Part shown: positions 42,823 to 51,498 of the stretch, one piece after another
Numbering within the stretch: position 1 is the first letter of the stretch
Layout of the letters: each line of letters begins with the position of its first letter
Assembly (NCBI GenBank): GCA_022424905.1
Contig: JAKMGP010000330.1
Coordinates: 1-51,499 of the forward strand
Reading direction: 5' to 3'
DNA: 51,499 nt
Source of the DNA: Akkermansiaceae bacterium
Lineage (GTDB): Bacteria > Verrucomicrobiota > Verrucomicrobiia > Verrucomicrobiales > Akkermansiaceae
Program-made: the position numbers and the translations under genes
The notes under the pieces: model-generated
What the model was told of the DNA's origin: nothing
Database searches by the model: none
Seen by the model: only the letters and a program-made list of their open reading frames with translations

Positions 42823-43428
42823 TCACGCGAGAGTGATCGGATCAAGCGGAGGAAATCTTTTTGGGCGGTGGTAATCAGGATTTCCATCACCAAGATTACC
42901 TGCGCTGACAAAGATTTGGTCCGGTGAGTTCAGGATGAAGCAGGCGTTCAGGAGTGTGGATTTACTGAAGTCATAGCTTTTTTCTAACCATGACAATGGA
43001 ATGCTGGCGCGAGCCTGCCAGCCCTCGCGATTCACTTCCGCTGATGTCTCCACATCAGGAATAGGTAAGGGTTCGCTTGGAGCAGGGATCAACGGGCCGC
43101 AAAATGCGCTCGACCACCATCCGCCATTCGGAGCAAGGTTGAATTCGAGATATCTGTTTTTATCAGATGAAAGCAGGAAGAATTCAGCGACATCATATTT
43201 CCAAAGTTCGGGCTGATACTGCCCCGGTTGGCTGTCTGGATGGTTTAAGCCAGGAGTGCCTTCTTGGCTTGCGAGAAAGTGAAAATGAGTTTGATCAATC
43301 CAGAAGAGGAATTTTGGTAATTTTGTAATCTTCGAGCTCGACCAATCCGTTAAAAGGGCGGTGCCGTGGCGCTCGAGATCAAAAAAAGTTGGGGTTCTTT
43401 CTGCAAAAATGACCGGAATTTTTTCCAC
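42823..43428 (-). CDS. Protein with CBM9/DOMON-like beta-sandwich, function unknown
   Basis: A 201-residue protein without a visible signal peptide. The middle, YDVAEFFLLSSDKNRYLEFNL followed by GGWWSSAF, is typical of family 9 carbohydrate-binding or DOMON-like modules, which bind sugar or heme ends. The C-terminus continues as a beta-rich segment (ASIPLSWLEKSYDFS). The start is GTG at 43428; an ATG near 43435 is out of frame. It is probably co-transcribed with the GT9 gene. A cytosolic sugar-binding module next to a glycosyltransferase is unusual; export by a longer N-terminus cannot be excluded. Confidence 0.6.
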   Translation of the reverse strand: MEKIPVIFAERTPTFFDLERHGTALLTDWSSSKITKLPKFLFWIDQTHFHFLASQEGTPGLNHPDSQPGQYQPELWKYDVAEFFLLSSDKNRYLEFNLAPNGGWWSSAFCGPLIPAPSEPLPIPDVETSAEVNREGWQARASIPLSWLEKSYDFSKSTLLNACFILNSPDQIFVSAGNLGDGNPDYHRPKRFPPLDPITLA

Positions 43429-43567
43429 GTGTCATACAAGATGAAAAAATATCTCTTTTCTCAAGAAGAACGACAGATTTTCACTCGTCACATCCGTAGA
43501 AATATGAGACTTCTTAGCATCAAACATAAGTTTAATGAGACCAATTGAGTATATCGGGGCTGCCCCG

Positions 43568-44254
43568 ATGAAAAAAAAGCGCCGAAGCTCATTTGGTGGG
43601 TGGCTTCTCGTCGCTTTTGCGGTCGCTCTGGGCGGTTTTTTTCTCCGCCCTTTGATTCCTTTTCTCCGCGCTCAAACTGACTTGACCTCCCCTGCGAATG
43701 TTCGTGAATCGATCACTACCCTTGAATCAGATGGTGATTTTGGCTCCCGGTTAGCAGCAGCGGCTCTTGAAAGGACCCAGGCTCAGGTTAATTACGATGG
43801 TTCATATTTTAAAATTGATTTTCCTAATGGAGATATTGCTCCAAATCGTGGGAAAGCAGAGGATTTGATAATAAGGGCGTATCGGAGTCTTGAAGTTGAT
43901 CTCCAAGTTGATGTTCACGCCGATCTGAAAGAAAATTTTTACTCCTATCCGCAGATCTTTGGTTCTAAAGGGCCAGATACCAATATCGACCATCGGCGGG
44001 TCCAAAACCTTCAGCGATTTTTCACTCGTAAGGGACAGGTTTTAGGAGTGAGTCAAGATCCCGAGGATTATGGATTTGGTAATATTGTCATTTGGCAATT
44101 ATTAGATGGGAATAAGCATATTGGGATTGTCGTTCCAGGTCCGGGTGCCAAAAAAACTGAGAAGTGGGTCGTCCATAACATAGGGAACGGTCCTCAGTGG
44201 GAAAAGAAGCTCTTTGATTACTCGATCAAGGGGCATTACCGCTACGGAGAGTAA
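43568..44254 (+). CDS. DUF1287 family protein lacking the usual active-site cysteine
   Basis: A 228-residue protein with an N-terminal membrane anchor or signal (about 10-30). The DUF1287 core is clear: YFKIDFPNGDIAPNRG, AYRSLEVDLQVDVHADL, GPDTNIDHRRVQNLQRFF and NKHIGIVVPGPG. DUF1287 members have a GVCTD motif right after the GD(V/I) motif, and that Cys is probably the nucleophile of an NlpC/P60-like fold. Here the same place is GKAED (95-99), with Cys lost, while H184 of HIGIV remains. It is probably a pseudoenzyme. The ATG at 43568 is preferred to a TTG at 43535. The function of the family is unproven. Confidence 0.75.
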   Translation: MKKKRRSSFGGWLLVAFAVALGGFFLRPLIPFLRAQTDLTSPANVRESITTLESDGDFGSRLAAAALERTQAQVNYDGSYFKIDFPNGDIAPNRGKAEDLIIRAYRSLEVDLQVDVHADLKENFYSYPQIFGSKGPDTNIDHRRVQNLQRFFTRKGQVLGVSQDPEDYGFGNIVIWQLLDGNKHIGIVVPGPGAKKTEKWVVHNIGNGPQWEKKLFDYSIKGHYRYGE

Positions 44255-44433
44255 TACTTCTATCCTCTGTGGCTTCCGGAGGAGTGGTGAACTAGACGCG
44301 GCTACTTTATCCGGCCCCTGGTTCAGGATGGTATTTGATTAGAGGGTGGTAAAGGATGGAGGGTCGATTTATTTCTTTGCCGAAATGGAAATTGCTTTCC
44401 CTAAAACTGGCCAATCCATGTGAAATATGGGTC

Positions 44434-46818
44434 CTAGCGGAAGGTCACGGGGAGTGACTTTTCGAGGTGAGCTCGAAGCTTGTCGTGGGCAGTGTCGATT
44501 TCCTTTTGCTTCATCGTGCCCTTATGAGATCGATAGCCAAATGAGTAGGCGATGGATCGTTTGTCAGCCGGCATTTTCTTCCCAGACGGATCGTGGAATT
44601 GATCGAAGCAAGTGGCGGAAACTAGCAGAGGATCGTTGTGTTTACCGAGGGCTTTTTCGATTTCAGCATTACTGGTTGTGAGGGGGAGCTCCATTGCGAT
44701 GTCGCGGCTCGAGCCCGGAAATTGAGGGAGTGGCTCGATTTGGAACATATCTTGTTTGATTCCAAGGACCTTTTTCTGATCGAGTTCGGCGAGGTAGATG
44801 GGAGCTTTGAAGCCGATTTCACGAGCCCGGGAGGGCATGATCTGGGCAAAGGTACCAATCGGTTTGCCGCTGAGTTGAATATCGCCACTGAGGAGAAAGC
44901 CTTCGCGAGCACGGGTCGTGAATTGAATCGAACGATTTCCAAGCGCGGCTTGGATGGCAGCCTTGAGATCGTAAAGGTCAAGTTGTCGATTCTCATCACG
45001 AGTCCAAGAAAGAGGGCTGGCTTCTCCACCGAGGAGAAGTGCGATAGAATCGGCTTCAAGATCGGTGGCTTTGCCACCCCCGACGTTTCGAAACTGGCGT
45101 CCGGCTTCGAAAAAGCGCAGGTTTTTGGCACCTTGTCGGAGATTGTTTTCGGCCGTGGCAAGAAGTCCAGGAGTGAGTGAGGGGCGCAGAATGGCGTGAT
45201 CTTCACTGAGTGGCCGTGCTACTTTTACGAGATCGCCGTCTTGCATAGGCCGAAGTGGAAGGCAGTCACGGAGTTGATTTTCTGCGATGAGCTTAATGGT
45301 TTGGCTTTCGTGAAAGCCCAATGCGACTAGATTCTTTTTGAAATCAAGGAGGCGGTCGTATTCGTGGTCGATTTTACTTTCATCGACCGCAGTCCCGCCA
45401 GTACGGGATGGAATATTCTCAAGTCCGTGGGTGCGGGCGATTTCTTCGACAAGGTCAGCGGAACGTTCCAGATCGCCTCGCCAGCTTGGAATTTTCCAAG
45501 TCTTCAGATCAGATGAAGAAAGACCGAGGCGAGAAAGAATGATTCCAGCATCTTCCAGTGAGATACTGTTGTCCATCAGTTGTAGCATACGATCTACGTC
45601 GAGTTTGACTGATGGAAGTTCTTTGGGGAGGTTTCCAGCAGTTGCGGTTCGTGGAGAAACTTCCCCGCCGGCAATTTCAAGAATGAGGGCGGCGGCGAGG
45701 GCCGAGGCAGGCAAGACTTGTTGTGGATCGACTCCGCGCTCGAAGCGATAGGAGGAATCCGATGTCAGAAAGAGGCGGCGCGAGCTCCGGCGAATCTCGG
45801 AAGTGGTGAAGTAAGCTGATTCGAGGAGGATATCGGTGGTTGAGTCAGTCACTCCACTGTCAAGCCCACCCATGATACCAGCGAGGGCGAGGGGTGTGCC
45901 AGATTGGTCAGAGACGACACAATCGATGTCTCTGAGGTCGTAGGTTTCTTCATCGAGGGCTTTAAATTTTTCGCTCTCCGAAGCTTGGCGAACGTGAATA
46001 GCTCCATCGACTTTGCTGGCGTCGAATGCGTGAAGCGGTTGTCCGATTTCGTGGAGGACGTAGTTTGTGATATCAACAATGTTGTTGATGGGGCGGAGGC
46101 CAATGGCTTTGAGCTTCTTGGTAAGCCAATTCGGGCTTGGAGCAACTTTGACTCCTTTGATCCTAAGGACCGAATAGAAGGGGCAAGTCGCGGAATCGCT
46201 AGTGACAACTCCGGCATCTTCGGCGAGTTCGGTGGGGTGTGATTTTACGACCGGCTTGGTTTCGGTATGAAGAAGCGCGGCAAGTTCACGGGCAAGGCCG
46301 GAGTGGGAAAGGAGGTCGGGACGGTTTGGTGTGATCTCGACTTCGATGAGGGTATCAGAATCAAAAAGGTCTTTTACCGGAGTTCCGACTTTAAAATCGG
46401 CATCAAGAATGAGTAGGCCATCTTCCTTATCGGTGAGACCGATTTCGGATCCGGCAGCGAGCATGCCCTTAGATTCGATTCCGCGCATTTTGGTTTCGCC
46501 TATTTTAAATCCGCCGGGAAGAGCGGCTCCGGGGAGGCAGCAGGGGACTTTATCGCCGACTTTGTAGTTAGTGGCTCCACATACAATTTGACGAAGCGAG
46601 CCCTCACCAGCGTCAACTTGGGTGACTTTGAGGCGGTCAGCGTCAGGGTGTTGAACGGCTTCCTTGATTTCGGCCACCACAATTTGGTCGCTCTTGACAC
46701 CGATTTCGTGGAGGCCTTCGATTTCGATGCCAGCAAAGGTGAGGAGGTCGCAGACTTCTTCGAGCGAGCGGGAGCCAAAATCGAGGCGTTCTTTGAGCCA
46801 AGTAAGCGAAACGTTCAT
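44434..46818 (-). CDS. pheT: Phenylalanine-tRNA ligase beta subunit
   Basis: A 794-residue non-catalytic and editing subunit of PheRS. In order: EMAP/tRNA-binding domain at about 40-150 (VVAEIKEAVQHPDADRLKV; IVCGATNYKVGDKVP), B3/B4 editing domain at about 210-380 (GLRPINNIVDITNYVLHEIG; LDEETYDLRDIDCVVSD), B5 region, the catalytic-like core (SIALLLGGEASP) and the C-terminal ferredoxin-like anticodon domain (LPQFPGSSRDIAMELPL; SYRSHKGTMK-like end). The length is normal for bacteria. pheS is not adjacent, which is uncommon. It has its own 240-bp upstream region with a possible promoter. Confidence 0.97.
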   Translation of the reverse strand: MNVSLTWLKERLDFGSRSLEEVCDLLTFAGIEIEGLHEIGVKSDQIVVAEIKEAVQHPDADRLKVTQVDAGEGSLRQIVCGATNYKVGDKVPCCLPGAALPGGFKIGETKMRGIESKGMLAAGSEIGLTDKEDGLLILDADFKVGTPVKDLFDSDTLIEVEITPNRPDLLSHSGLARELAALLHTETKPVVKSHPTELAEDAGVVTSDSATCPFYSVLRIKGVKVAPSPNWLTKKLKAIGLRPINNIVDITNYVLHEIGQPLHAFDASKVDGAIHVRQASESEKFKALDEETYDLRDIDCVVSDQSGTPLALAGIMGGLDSGVTDSTTDILLESAYFTTSEIRRSSRRLFLTSDSSYRFERGVDPQQVLPASALAAALILEIAGGEVSPRTATAGNLPKELPSVKLDVDRMLQLMDNSISLEDAGIILSRLGLSSSDLKTWKIPSWRGDLERSADLVEEIARTHGLENIPSRTGGTAVDESKIDHEYDRLLDFKKNLVALGFHESQTIKLIAENQLRDCLPLRPMQDGDLVKVARPLSEDHAILRPSLTPGLLATAENNLRQGAKNLRFFEAGRQFRNVGGGKATDLEADSIALLLGGEASPLSWTRDENRQLDLYDLKAAIQAALGNRSIQFTTRAREGFLLSGDIQLSGKPIGTFAQIMPSRAREIGFKAPIYLAELDQKKVLGIKQDMFQIEPLPQFPGSSRDIAMELPLTTSNAEIEKALGKHNDPLLVSATCFDQFHDPSGKKMPADKRSIAYSFGYRSHKGTMKQKEIDTAHDKLRAHLEKSLPVTFR

Positions 46819-46901
46819 AAGGCCGGGAGAAGAAAGGCCCGCGAGGCTTTTTTCAATCGAAAATCAAAGAAATCCCGCCCCGGTGCTTTTTGGAGTGTAA
46901 A

Positions 46902-46932
46902 ATAATAGGGGCCTTTTTTCGTTCTATGACAA
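46902..46932 (-). promoter_or_regulatory. Candidate pheT promoter
   Basis: On the minus strand TTGTCA (46927-46932) and TATTAT (46902-46907) are 19 bp apart, about 80 nt before the pheT ATG. The spacing is long, so confidence is low. No T-box or Phe leader peptide was seen. Confidence 0.3.
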
Positions 46933-47057
46933 TGGTAATCCTAGCGATTATCCGATGAACCACAATGCACCGAGAGATCTTGGTCTTGCCCCCCCAGGAA
47001 CCATTTTGTGGTTGAGACCCTTATTTTAAGCTAAATGAAGGGTGCGTAAAGAATCGT

Positions 47058-48227
47058 CTAGCGGATCTCGGGACCACCGAAATCAAAGCCGAATTGTAGC
47101 CAAATAGAATCAGCATTTTCGTCTTTGAGGTCGTCGTGGGAATACTGCAGACGGATCGTAGAGAGCATGATGTCGCTGTGGCGGAATTCGCGGGTCAGGG
47201 CAAGGGTGAGGCGTTTACGCTCGGCGGATTCGAAAGCGTATTCGGTTTCGCCCAAGTGAATATCGGCACCACCTCTAGCTCCTTCTAGGTATTCGTAGCG
47301 GAGGCCGGCAATCCATTGTGGGTGGAAGCGGTAATTGACGTAGGCCATTAAGCTGTTCTGTGAGGTTGCTCCCTGGAGTGCGGGGTCGTCTTCACCCATC
47401 CACTCGACGTCGCGATAGAAGTATTCGGCGCCGATCGAGAATTCCCGCCCGCCTAGTTCGATACCATTTTCTCGCCAAGTATAGACGTAGTCAATCGAAT
47501 GCATCGAGGTGTCACGACCATAGCCGTTGTCTCCCCATGCAGTGTTGATTCCTAAACGATTTTGATGAAAGTCGTTCCAGTTGTAGCTGAGGAGTGCACG
47601 AGTTACGAATACGCTGTCTTCCATGAAGGCGTCCTCGGATGAGTGACCATGCTCGTCCTCTCCATGGCCTTCTTCATCTCCATGGTCCTCTTCATCACCG
47701 TGATGATGATGGGAAGCGGTATTGCTGAAGTTGGATGAGATTGCAAAGAATCCCTGATCGAAGTCTTTTCGCCAGGTTAGCTCGATGCCTTCGCTCATTA
47801 AGCCTTCCTCGCCAAGAAACTGAGAGGTGGTTAGGTTGGAGTTTACCAGAGTCCATGCGTGGAGATGCTGATTATTTTGGAGACCCATCCGGGCGAGCAT
47901 ACGTCCGCCACGAAGCTCAAAGCCTCCAGGGAGGTTCTTGAATTTTAGGAAAGCTTCCTCGAGTTCCCAATCAATCTCGTGGTTCGAATCCGTAAAAACG
48001 TTAATGTTGGTGAAGCCGGCAAGCCAGTCATCGACCCGGAGGTTTAGTCCAGGCTCCAAGCCCTGAATCGCGAAGTTATCAGTGGGATCGTGGGCATGGC
48101 CTCCAATTTCGCTAAAAGAGTCAGCTGAGGTGTCCCCGATGACCCCGTTAAAGTGAAAAGTGGGGTCAAGACTAATGTCTGCAAGCAGGGGGCTTGTGGA
48201 AATCGCGAGGATATGAAACAGTTTCAT
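47058..48227 (-). CDS. Porin-like outer-membrane protein with His-rich loop
   Basis: A 389-residue protein with a signal peptide (MKLFHILAISTSPLLA) and beta-barrel periodicity (paired strands such as FELRGGRMLARMGLQ, GIELTWRKDF, LMAYVNYRFHPQWIAGLRYEYL). The C-terminus is amphipathic but ends in Arg. Residues 173-198 are an extreme His/Asp/Glu/Gly run (four His, then DHGDEEGHGEDEHGH). Such loops in surface proteins bind zinc, copper or nickel, so metal uptake or tolerance is a reasonable inference. It is not a TonB receptor: there is no plug domain. No metal regulator gene is adjacent. Confidence 0.7.
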   Translation of the reverse strand: MKLFHILAISTSPLLADISLDPTFHFNGVIGDTSADSFSEIGGHAHDPTDNFAIQGLEPGLNLRVDDWLAGFTNINVFTDSNHEIDWELEEAFLKFKNLPGGFELRGGRMLARMGLQNNQHLHAWTLVNSNLTTSQFLGEEGLMSEGIELTWRKDFDQGFFAISSNFSNTASHHHHGDEEDHGDEEGHGEDEHGHSSEDAFMEDSVFVTRALLSYNWNDFHQNRLGINTAWGDNGYGRDTSMHSIDYVYTWRENGIELGGREFSIGAEYFYRDVEWMGEDDPALQGATSQNSLMAYVNYRFHPQWIAGLRYEYLEGARGGADIHLGETEYAFESAERKRLTLALTREFRHSDIMLSTIRLQYSHDDLKDENADSIWLQFGFDFGGPEIR

Positions 48228-48389
48228 AATCGCAATTAATTCGCGTTAACGAAGAGCCTTATCAAGACAAATTTCCCAGAATTTTTGGTGGTCGGTCCAA
48301 AAAAGCTGTCTTCGAAGGCGTTTGATACGAAGGACGATAAGGCGTTTTTCTTTAAGGTTGTGATGAGCGGGAGGAAGGCTGCTTCAATG

Positions 48390-49784
48390 CTATTTCGTCA
48401 AGTAGTCACCGCCTAAGGCCAGATGGAGATCGATACGGTTTTGAAGTCGTTGGTTCTTGAGCCGAATCAAGGAGATGCCGGCAGCTTCTGCTCGGCGTTG
48501 GGCTTCAAGGTATTCTAGAAAAGAGGCTCCATCAATTCCAAGGCTGATATCAGAAAGAGCGCGTTTAACGGCAAGCTGGGATTGTTTGACCTCTTGTCGT
48601 AGATAGCGTTCCTGTTCAGTGAGTGATCGGTCTGTTCCAACAGCGGATTCGACCTCGCGGAAGGCCAGCAAAGCAAGGCGGGTGTATTCTTCGATGGCTG
48701 CTCGGTTCTGCTCAAGAGCAGCACGTGCTCGTGCGCTTAGAGCACCACCCTGATAGACGGTTTGTGCAAGCGATGAGGCTATCGAATAAACTAAGAAATT
48801 TGGATCAAAGGCGCGGCGAAAGGTATCTGAACCATTTGAGCTGCCTCCTGTAAGGCGAAGGTTAGGGAGAAGGCTCTTACGGGCTGCTTCAGCATTCTGG
48901 GCTGAGGCAACGAGGCGGGCACGGGCTGCTTCTAAATCGGGTCGTCGTTCGAGTAGTTTTGATGGGAGGCCAATGGGGATGCTTTCTGAAAGGGAGGGAA
49001 GGTCGGTCGACGAATTGATGGTGGCAGCTGGATATCGCCCTAGAAGAACTTCGAGATTCCGGGCAGCGTTGTCGCGGCCAAGTTGCCGGACGCTTAAACT
49101 ACGCTTGGAATTAGCGACATTGTTGCGGGCGAACTGGACATCAACGGAACGAAGGGTGTTTGCCTTGTAACGTCGCTCGACAACGATAAGAGCCTGACTA
49201 AATGACTCGACGTTAGTTTTTGCGAGTTCGAGCTGTTGTTCCGAGGTGACAAGATTACACCAAGCCTTTGCGGTGTTTGCTGCAAGTGAAAGTCTGGCGC
49301 CACGGAAATCGGCTATCGAAGCGGAGTAATTTGCACGAGCAGAGTAATCGAGATTACGAAGCCGCCCCCAGAGGTCAGGTTCCCATACGGCATTGAGAGA
49401 GATTGAATAGTTCTCGTTTGAGGAAATATCTAGGCTATCCGTTTTACGGTATGAGGTTGAGGCATTGATAGAGGGAAGGCGGCTGGCACGGCCGATAATA
49501 GTTCCTTCGCGGGCAGCTTTGAGACGATAAGCAGCGGCCTTGAGCCCTTGATTGTGGGCGAGGGCGTCCTTAACGATTTTGGTCATACGCGAGTCGCGAA
49601 ATTCCTTAATCCATCCGGTTGAAATCTCTGCGTTTTGCCCGGATTTGGCTTGGGAAAAAGCTCCGGGTAAATCGAGTTTCTTAGAGCTGACTGCTTTGGG
49701 GCCCTTCAGGGCCTCGCATGAGACGAGAGTGGCGGCAAGTCCGATGGCAAGAGCTGTGGGGAGTTTTGAAAAAGTAACCAACAT
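48390..49784 (-). CDS. RND-type outer-membrane efflux lipoprotein (second OprM/NodT paralogue)
   Basis: A 464-residue TolC-like lipoprotein with lipobox TLVSC-E (Cys near 23). It shares landmarks with the protein at 20490-21902: AVWEPDLWGRLRNLDY, LLGRYPAA, IGLPSKLLERRPDLEAARARL, LAQTVYQGGAL and the C-terminal LALGGDY. No adaptor or pump gene is on either side within the window. It may serve a pump encoded elsewhere or replace the other factor. The ATG at 49784 has GAGG 9 nt upstream; the longer frame to 49976 would overlap nadC. It is divergent from nadC. Confidence 0.9.
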   Translation of the reverse strand: MLVTFSKLPTALAIGLAATLVSCEALKGPKAVSSKKLDLPGAFSQAKSGQNAEISTGWIKEFRDSRMTKIVKDALAHNQGLKAAAYRLKAAREGTIIGRASRLPSINASTSYRKTDSLDISSNENYSISLNAVWEPDLWGRLRNLDYSARANYSASIADFRGARLSLAANTAKAWCNLVTSEQQLELAKTNVESFSQALIVVERRYKANTLRSVDVQFARNNVANSKRSLSVRQLGRDNAARNLEVLLGRYPAATINSSTDLPSLSESIPIGLPSKLLERRPDLEAARARLVASAQNAEAARKSLLPNLRLTGGSSNGSDTFRRAFDPNFLVYSIASSLAQTVYQGGALSARARAALEQNRAAIEEYTRLALLAFREVESAVGTDRSLTEQERYLRQEVKQSQLAVKRALSDISLGIDGASFLEYLEAQRRAEAAGISLIRLKNQRLQNRIDLHLALGGDYLTK

Positions 49785-49810
49785 TTGAGCGTGCCTCAAT
49801 GTGCGTTGGA

Positions 49811-49855
49811 TTGTGACAGGATACCAGTCACAAAACACCGCCAAAACGCTGGTAT
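49811..49855. promoter_or_regulatory. Overlapping inverted repeats between the oprM-like gene and nadC
   Basis: Two repeats share the 70-bp divergent gap. One is TTGTGAC (49811-49817) and GTCACAA (49827-49833), with perfect 7-bp arms 9 bp apart. The other is ATACCAG (49821-49827) and CTGGTAT (49849-49855), which includes the first two bases of the nadC ATG. The first may be an operator. The second could fold in RNA to hide the nadC start. Predictions only. Confidence 0.45.
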
Positions 49856-50741
49856 GGGCGGGGCGCTTCGCTATGGTTTTGGAGTGGACGAAAGAACTTC
49901 GACTTTGATTGATTTGGCGTTGGCAGAGGATATCGGCCCCGGAGATGTGACATCGTCTTATTTTGTTCCGGAACATCGCGAGGCGCGTGGCTTAATCTTG
50001 TCAAAATCTGAAGGTGTGGTTGCGGGGGTAGAGGTTGCCGAAGAGGTTTTCAAACGGGTCGATGATGAAACTTCGTTCAAGGTCCTCCTTGAGAGTGGGA
50101 ATCAGGTAAGCCTGGGAGCATATGTTATAGAAATCCGGGGCAAAGCTCGTTCCCTTCTGACAGCTGAACGGGTTGCTTTAAATTTTCTGCAGCGACTTTC
50201 AGGTGTGGCGACCAAGACGCGCCAATTTGTGGATTCGGTCGAAGGGACTGGAGCGAAAATTCTTGATACCCGAAAAACAACGCCGGGTTGGCGGGCTTTG
50301 GAAAAAGCGGCGGTGATCGCCGGCGGCGGAGCGAATCATAGAATGGGGCTCTATGACCGGGCAATGGTGAAGGATAATCATTTGGTTGCGGAGAGGGGAA
50401 TCGAGGCTTTGCAGAAGGCTATCAATCAATTGCGTGTTGATAAACCAGGAGTAGAGGTCGAGTTAGAGGCTGACCGGCTCGAGCAGGTTGAAGCATTTCT
50501 GAAGTTAGATGGGGTGGACTATATTCTGTTGGATAACATGAATAATGACTCACTACGAAAGGCTGTAGAAATGCGAGAAGGAAAGGGGCCTTTGCTAGAG
50601 GCAAGTGGAGGGGTTGATTTGCAAACAGTCGCAGCGATTGCGAAAACTGGAGTGGATTTCATTTCAGTCGGAGCTTTAACCCATTCAGCAACAGCGCTTG
50701 ATCTTTCTCTTGAATTTACCGAGTTGTCTGATGGAGAGTGA
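49854..50741 (+). CDS. nadC: Quinolinate phosphoribosyltransferase (nicotinate-nucleotide pyrophosphorylase, carboxylating)
   Basis: A 295-residue enzyme that joins quinolinate and PRPP to nicotinate mononucleotide in de novo NAD synthesis. Landmarks are LALAEDIGPGDVTS, LNFLQRLSGVAT, ILDTRKTTPGWR (substrate-binding Arg), NHRMGLYDRAMVKDNH, EVELEADRLEQVEAFL, YILLDNM, LEASGGVDLQTVAAIA and VDFISVGALTHS. The ATG at 49854 gives a slightly short N-terminal extension; the frame reaches 49785. The last codons overlap the start of the biotin ligase gene by 11 bp, so the two are coupled. Other NAD genes (nadA, nadB) are not in view. Confidence 0.96.
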   Translation: MGGALRYGFGVDERTSTLIDLALAEDIGPGDVTSSYFVPEHREARGLILSKSEGVVAGVEVAEEVFKRVDDETSFKVLLESGNQVSLGAYVIEIRGKARSLLTAERVALNFLQRLSGVATKTRQFVDSVEGTGAKILDTRKTTPGWRALEKAAVIAGGGANHRMGLYDRAMVKDNHLVAERGIEALQKAINQLRVDKPGVEVELEADRLEQVEAFLKLDGVDYILLDNMNNDSLRKAVEMREGKGPLLEASGGVDLQTVAAIAKTGVDFISVGALTHSATALDLSLEFTELSDGE

Positions 50742-51498
50742 TGTTGAGTGGAATGGGGAAACCCTGAAGGAGCTTTCGTCCGAGTGGGGTGAAAGAGTGA
50801 TTTTTTTGCCTGAGTGTGGTTCGACAAACGATGAAGCTCGAAAGCTTGCATCCAAAGGTGCCCCTAATCTTAGCGTAATTCTGACTGAATGCCAGACCTC
50901 CGGGCGGGGTAGGCGGGGACAATCTTGGGTGTGTCCAAAAGGTGAGGGTTTAGCCTTCACCTTGGTCGTCAGGCCAAAAGAAGTTCCGACTTTATGGTCA
51001 CGACTTGCGTTGGCGGCTGGTCTCGCAATTTCAGAGGGACTGGATTCGTTTGGCGTGTCTTCAGGAGTGAAGTGGCCGAACGATGTTTGGGTTGGAGAAA
51101 AAAAGATTTGCGGAATCTTGGTTGAGGCTGATTCGAGTTTTGTGGTGGTGGGAGTTGGATTGAACGTGAATGTGAGGGCTTTCCCAAATGAGGTTTCTCA
51201 CCCTGCCACTTCTCTTGCTCTCGAATTAGGGGAGGAGATTTCGAGAGAGGAAGTGCTCGTTAGTTGTCTTCGTCGATTAGAGTTGAGGCTGGCCCAAATA
51301 GGACCGCATTTTGAGGATTTGCTTGAGGCATGGTCGACGCGTTGCGTTTTGAAGGGAAATAATGTGCGACTTGATGTGGGAGGAATTACTAGAACGGGCC
51401 GTGTCGCCGGAGTGTCGCCCCAAGGTGAGCTGCTCTTACAGACGGCGACTGGGATCGAGAAAATACTGCAAGCAAACGAGATCCGAATTTCAGACTGA
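50731..51498 (+). CDS. birA: Biotin-[acetyl-CoA-carboxylase] ligase, monofunctional
   Basis: A 255-residue ligase that activates biotin as biotinyl-AMP and attaches it to BCCP and other carriers. Motifs are ECGSTNDEARKLA (28-40), the biotinyl-AMP loop SGRGRRGQSW (57-66), KWPNDVWVGEKKICGILVE (114-132) and VGVGLNVN. The C-terminal SH3-like domain ends near the stop. There is no N-terminal helix-turn-helix as in E. coli BirA, so it is a class I, non-repressor ligase. The ATG at 50731 lies within the nadC coding end; the longer frame from 50698 is unlikely. The stop codon is the last complete codon of the window. Confidence 0.94.
   Translation: MESDVEWNGETLKELSSEWGERVIFLPECGSTNDEARKLASKGAPNLSVILTECQTSGRGRRGQSWVCPKGEGLAFTLVVRPKEVPTLWSRLALAAGLAISEGLDSFGVSSGVKWPNDVWVGEKKICGILVEADSSFVVVGVGLNVNVRAFPNEVSHPATSLALELGEEISREEVLVSCLRRLELRLAQIGPHFEDLLEAWSTRCVLKGNNVRLDVGGITRTGRVAGVSPQGELLLQTATGIEKILQANEIRISD

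Noticed and set aside
46926-47029. Short plus-strand frames of 10 and 24 codons between pheT and the porin gene
   Set aside because: No Shine-Dalgarno or Phe-rich attenuator pattern; they are on the wrong strand to be a pheT leader.
49812-49832. TGTGA...TCACA as a CRP site
   Set aside because: The half-sites are 11 bp apart and not 6, so it does not fit the CRP consensus.
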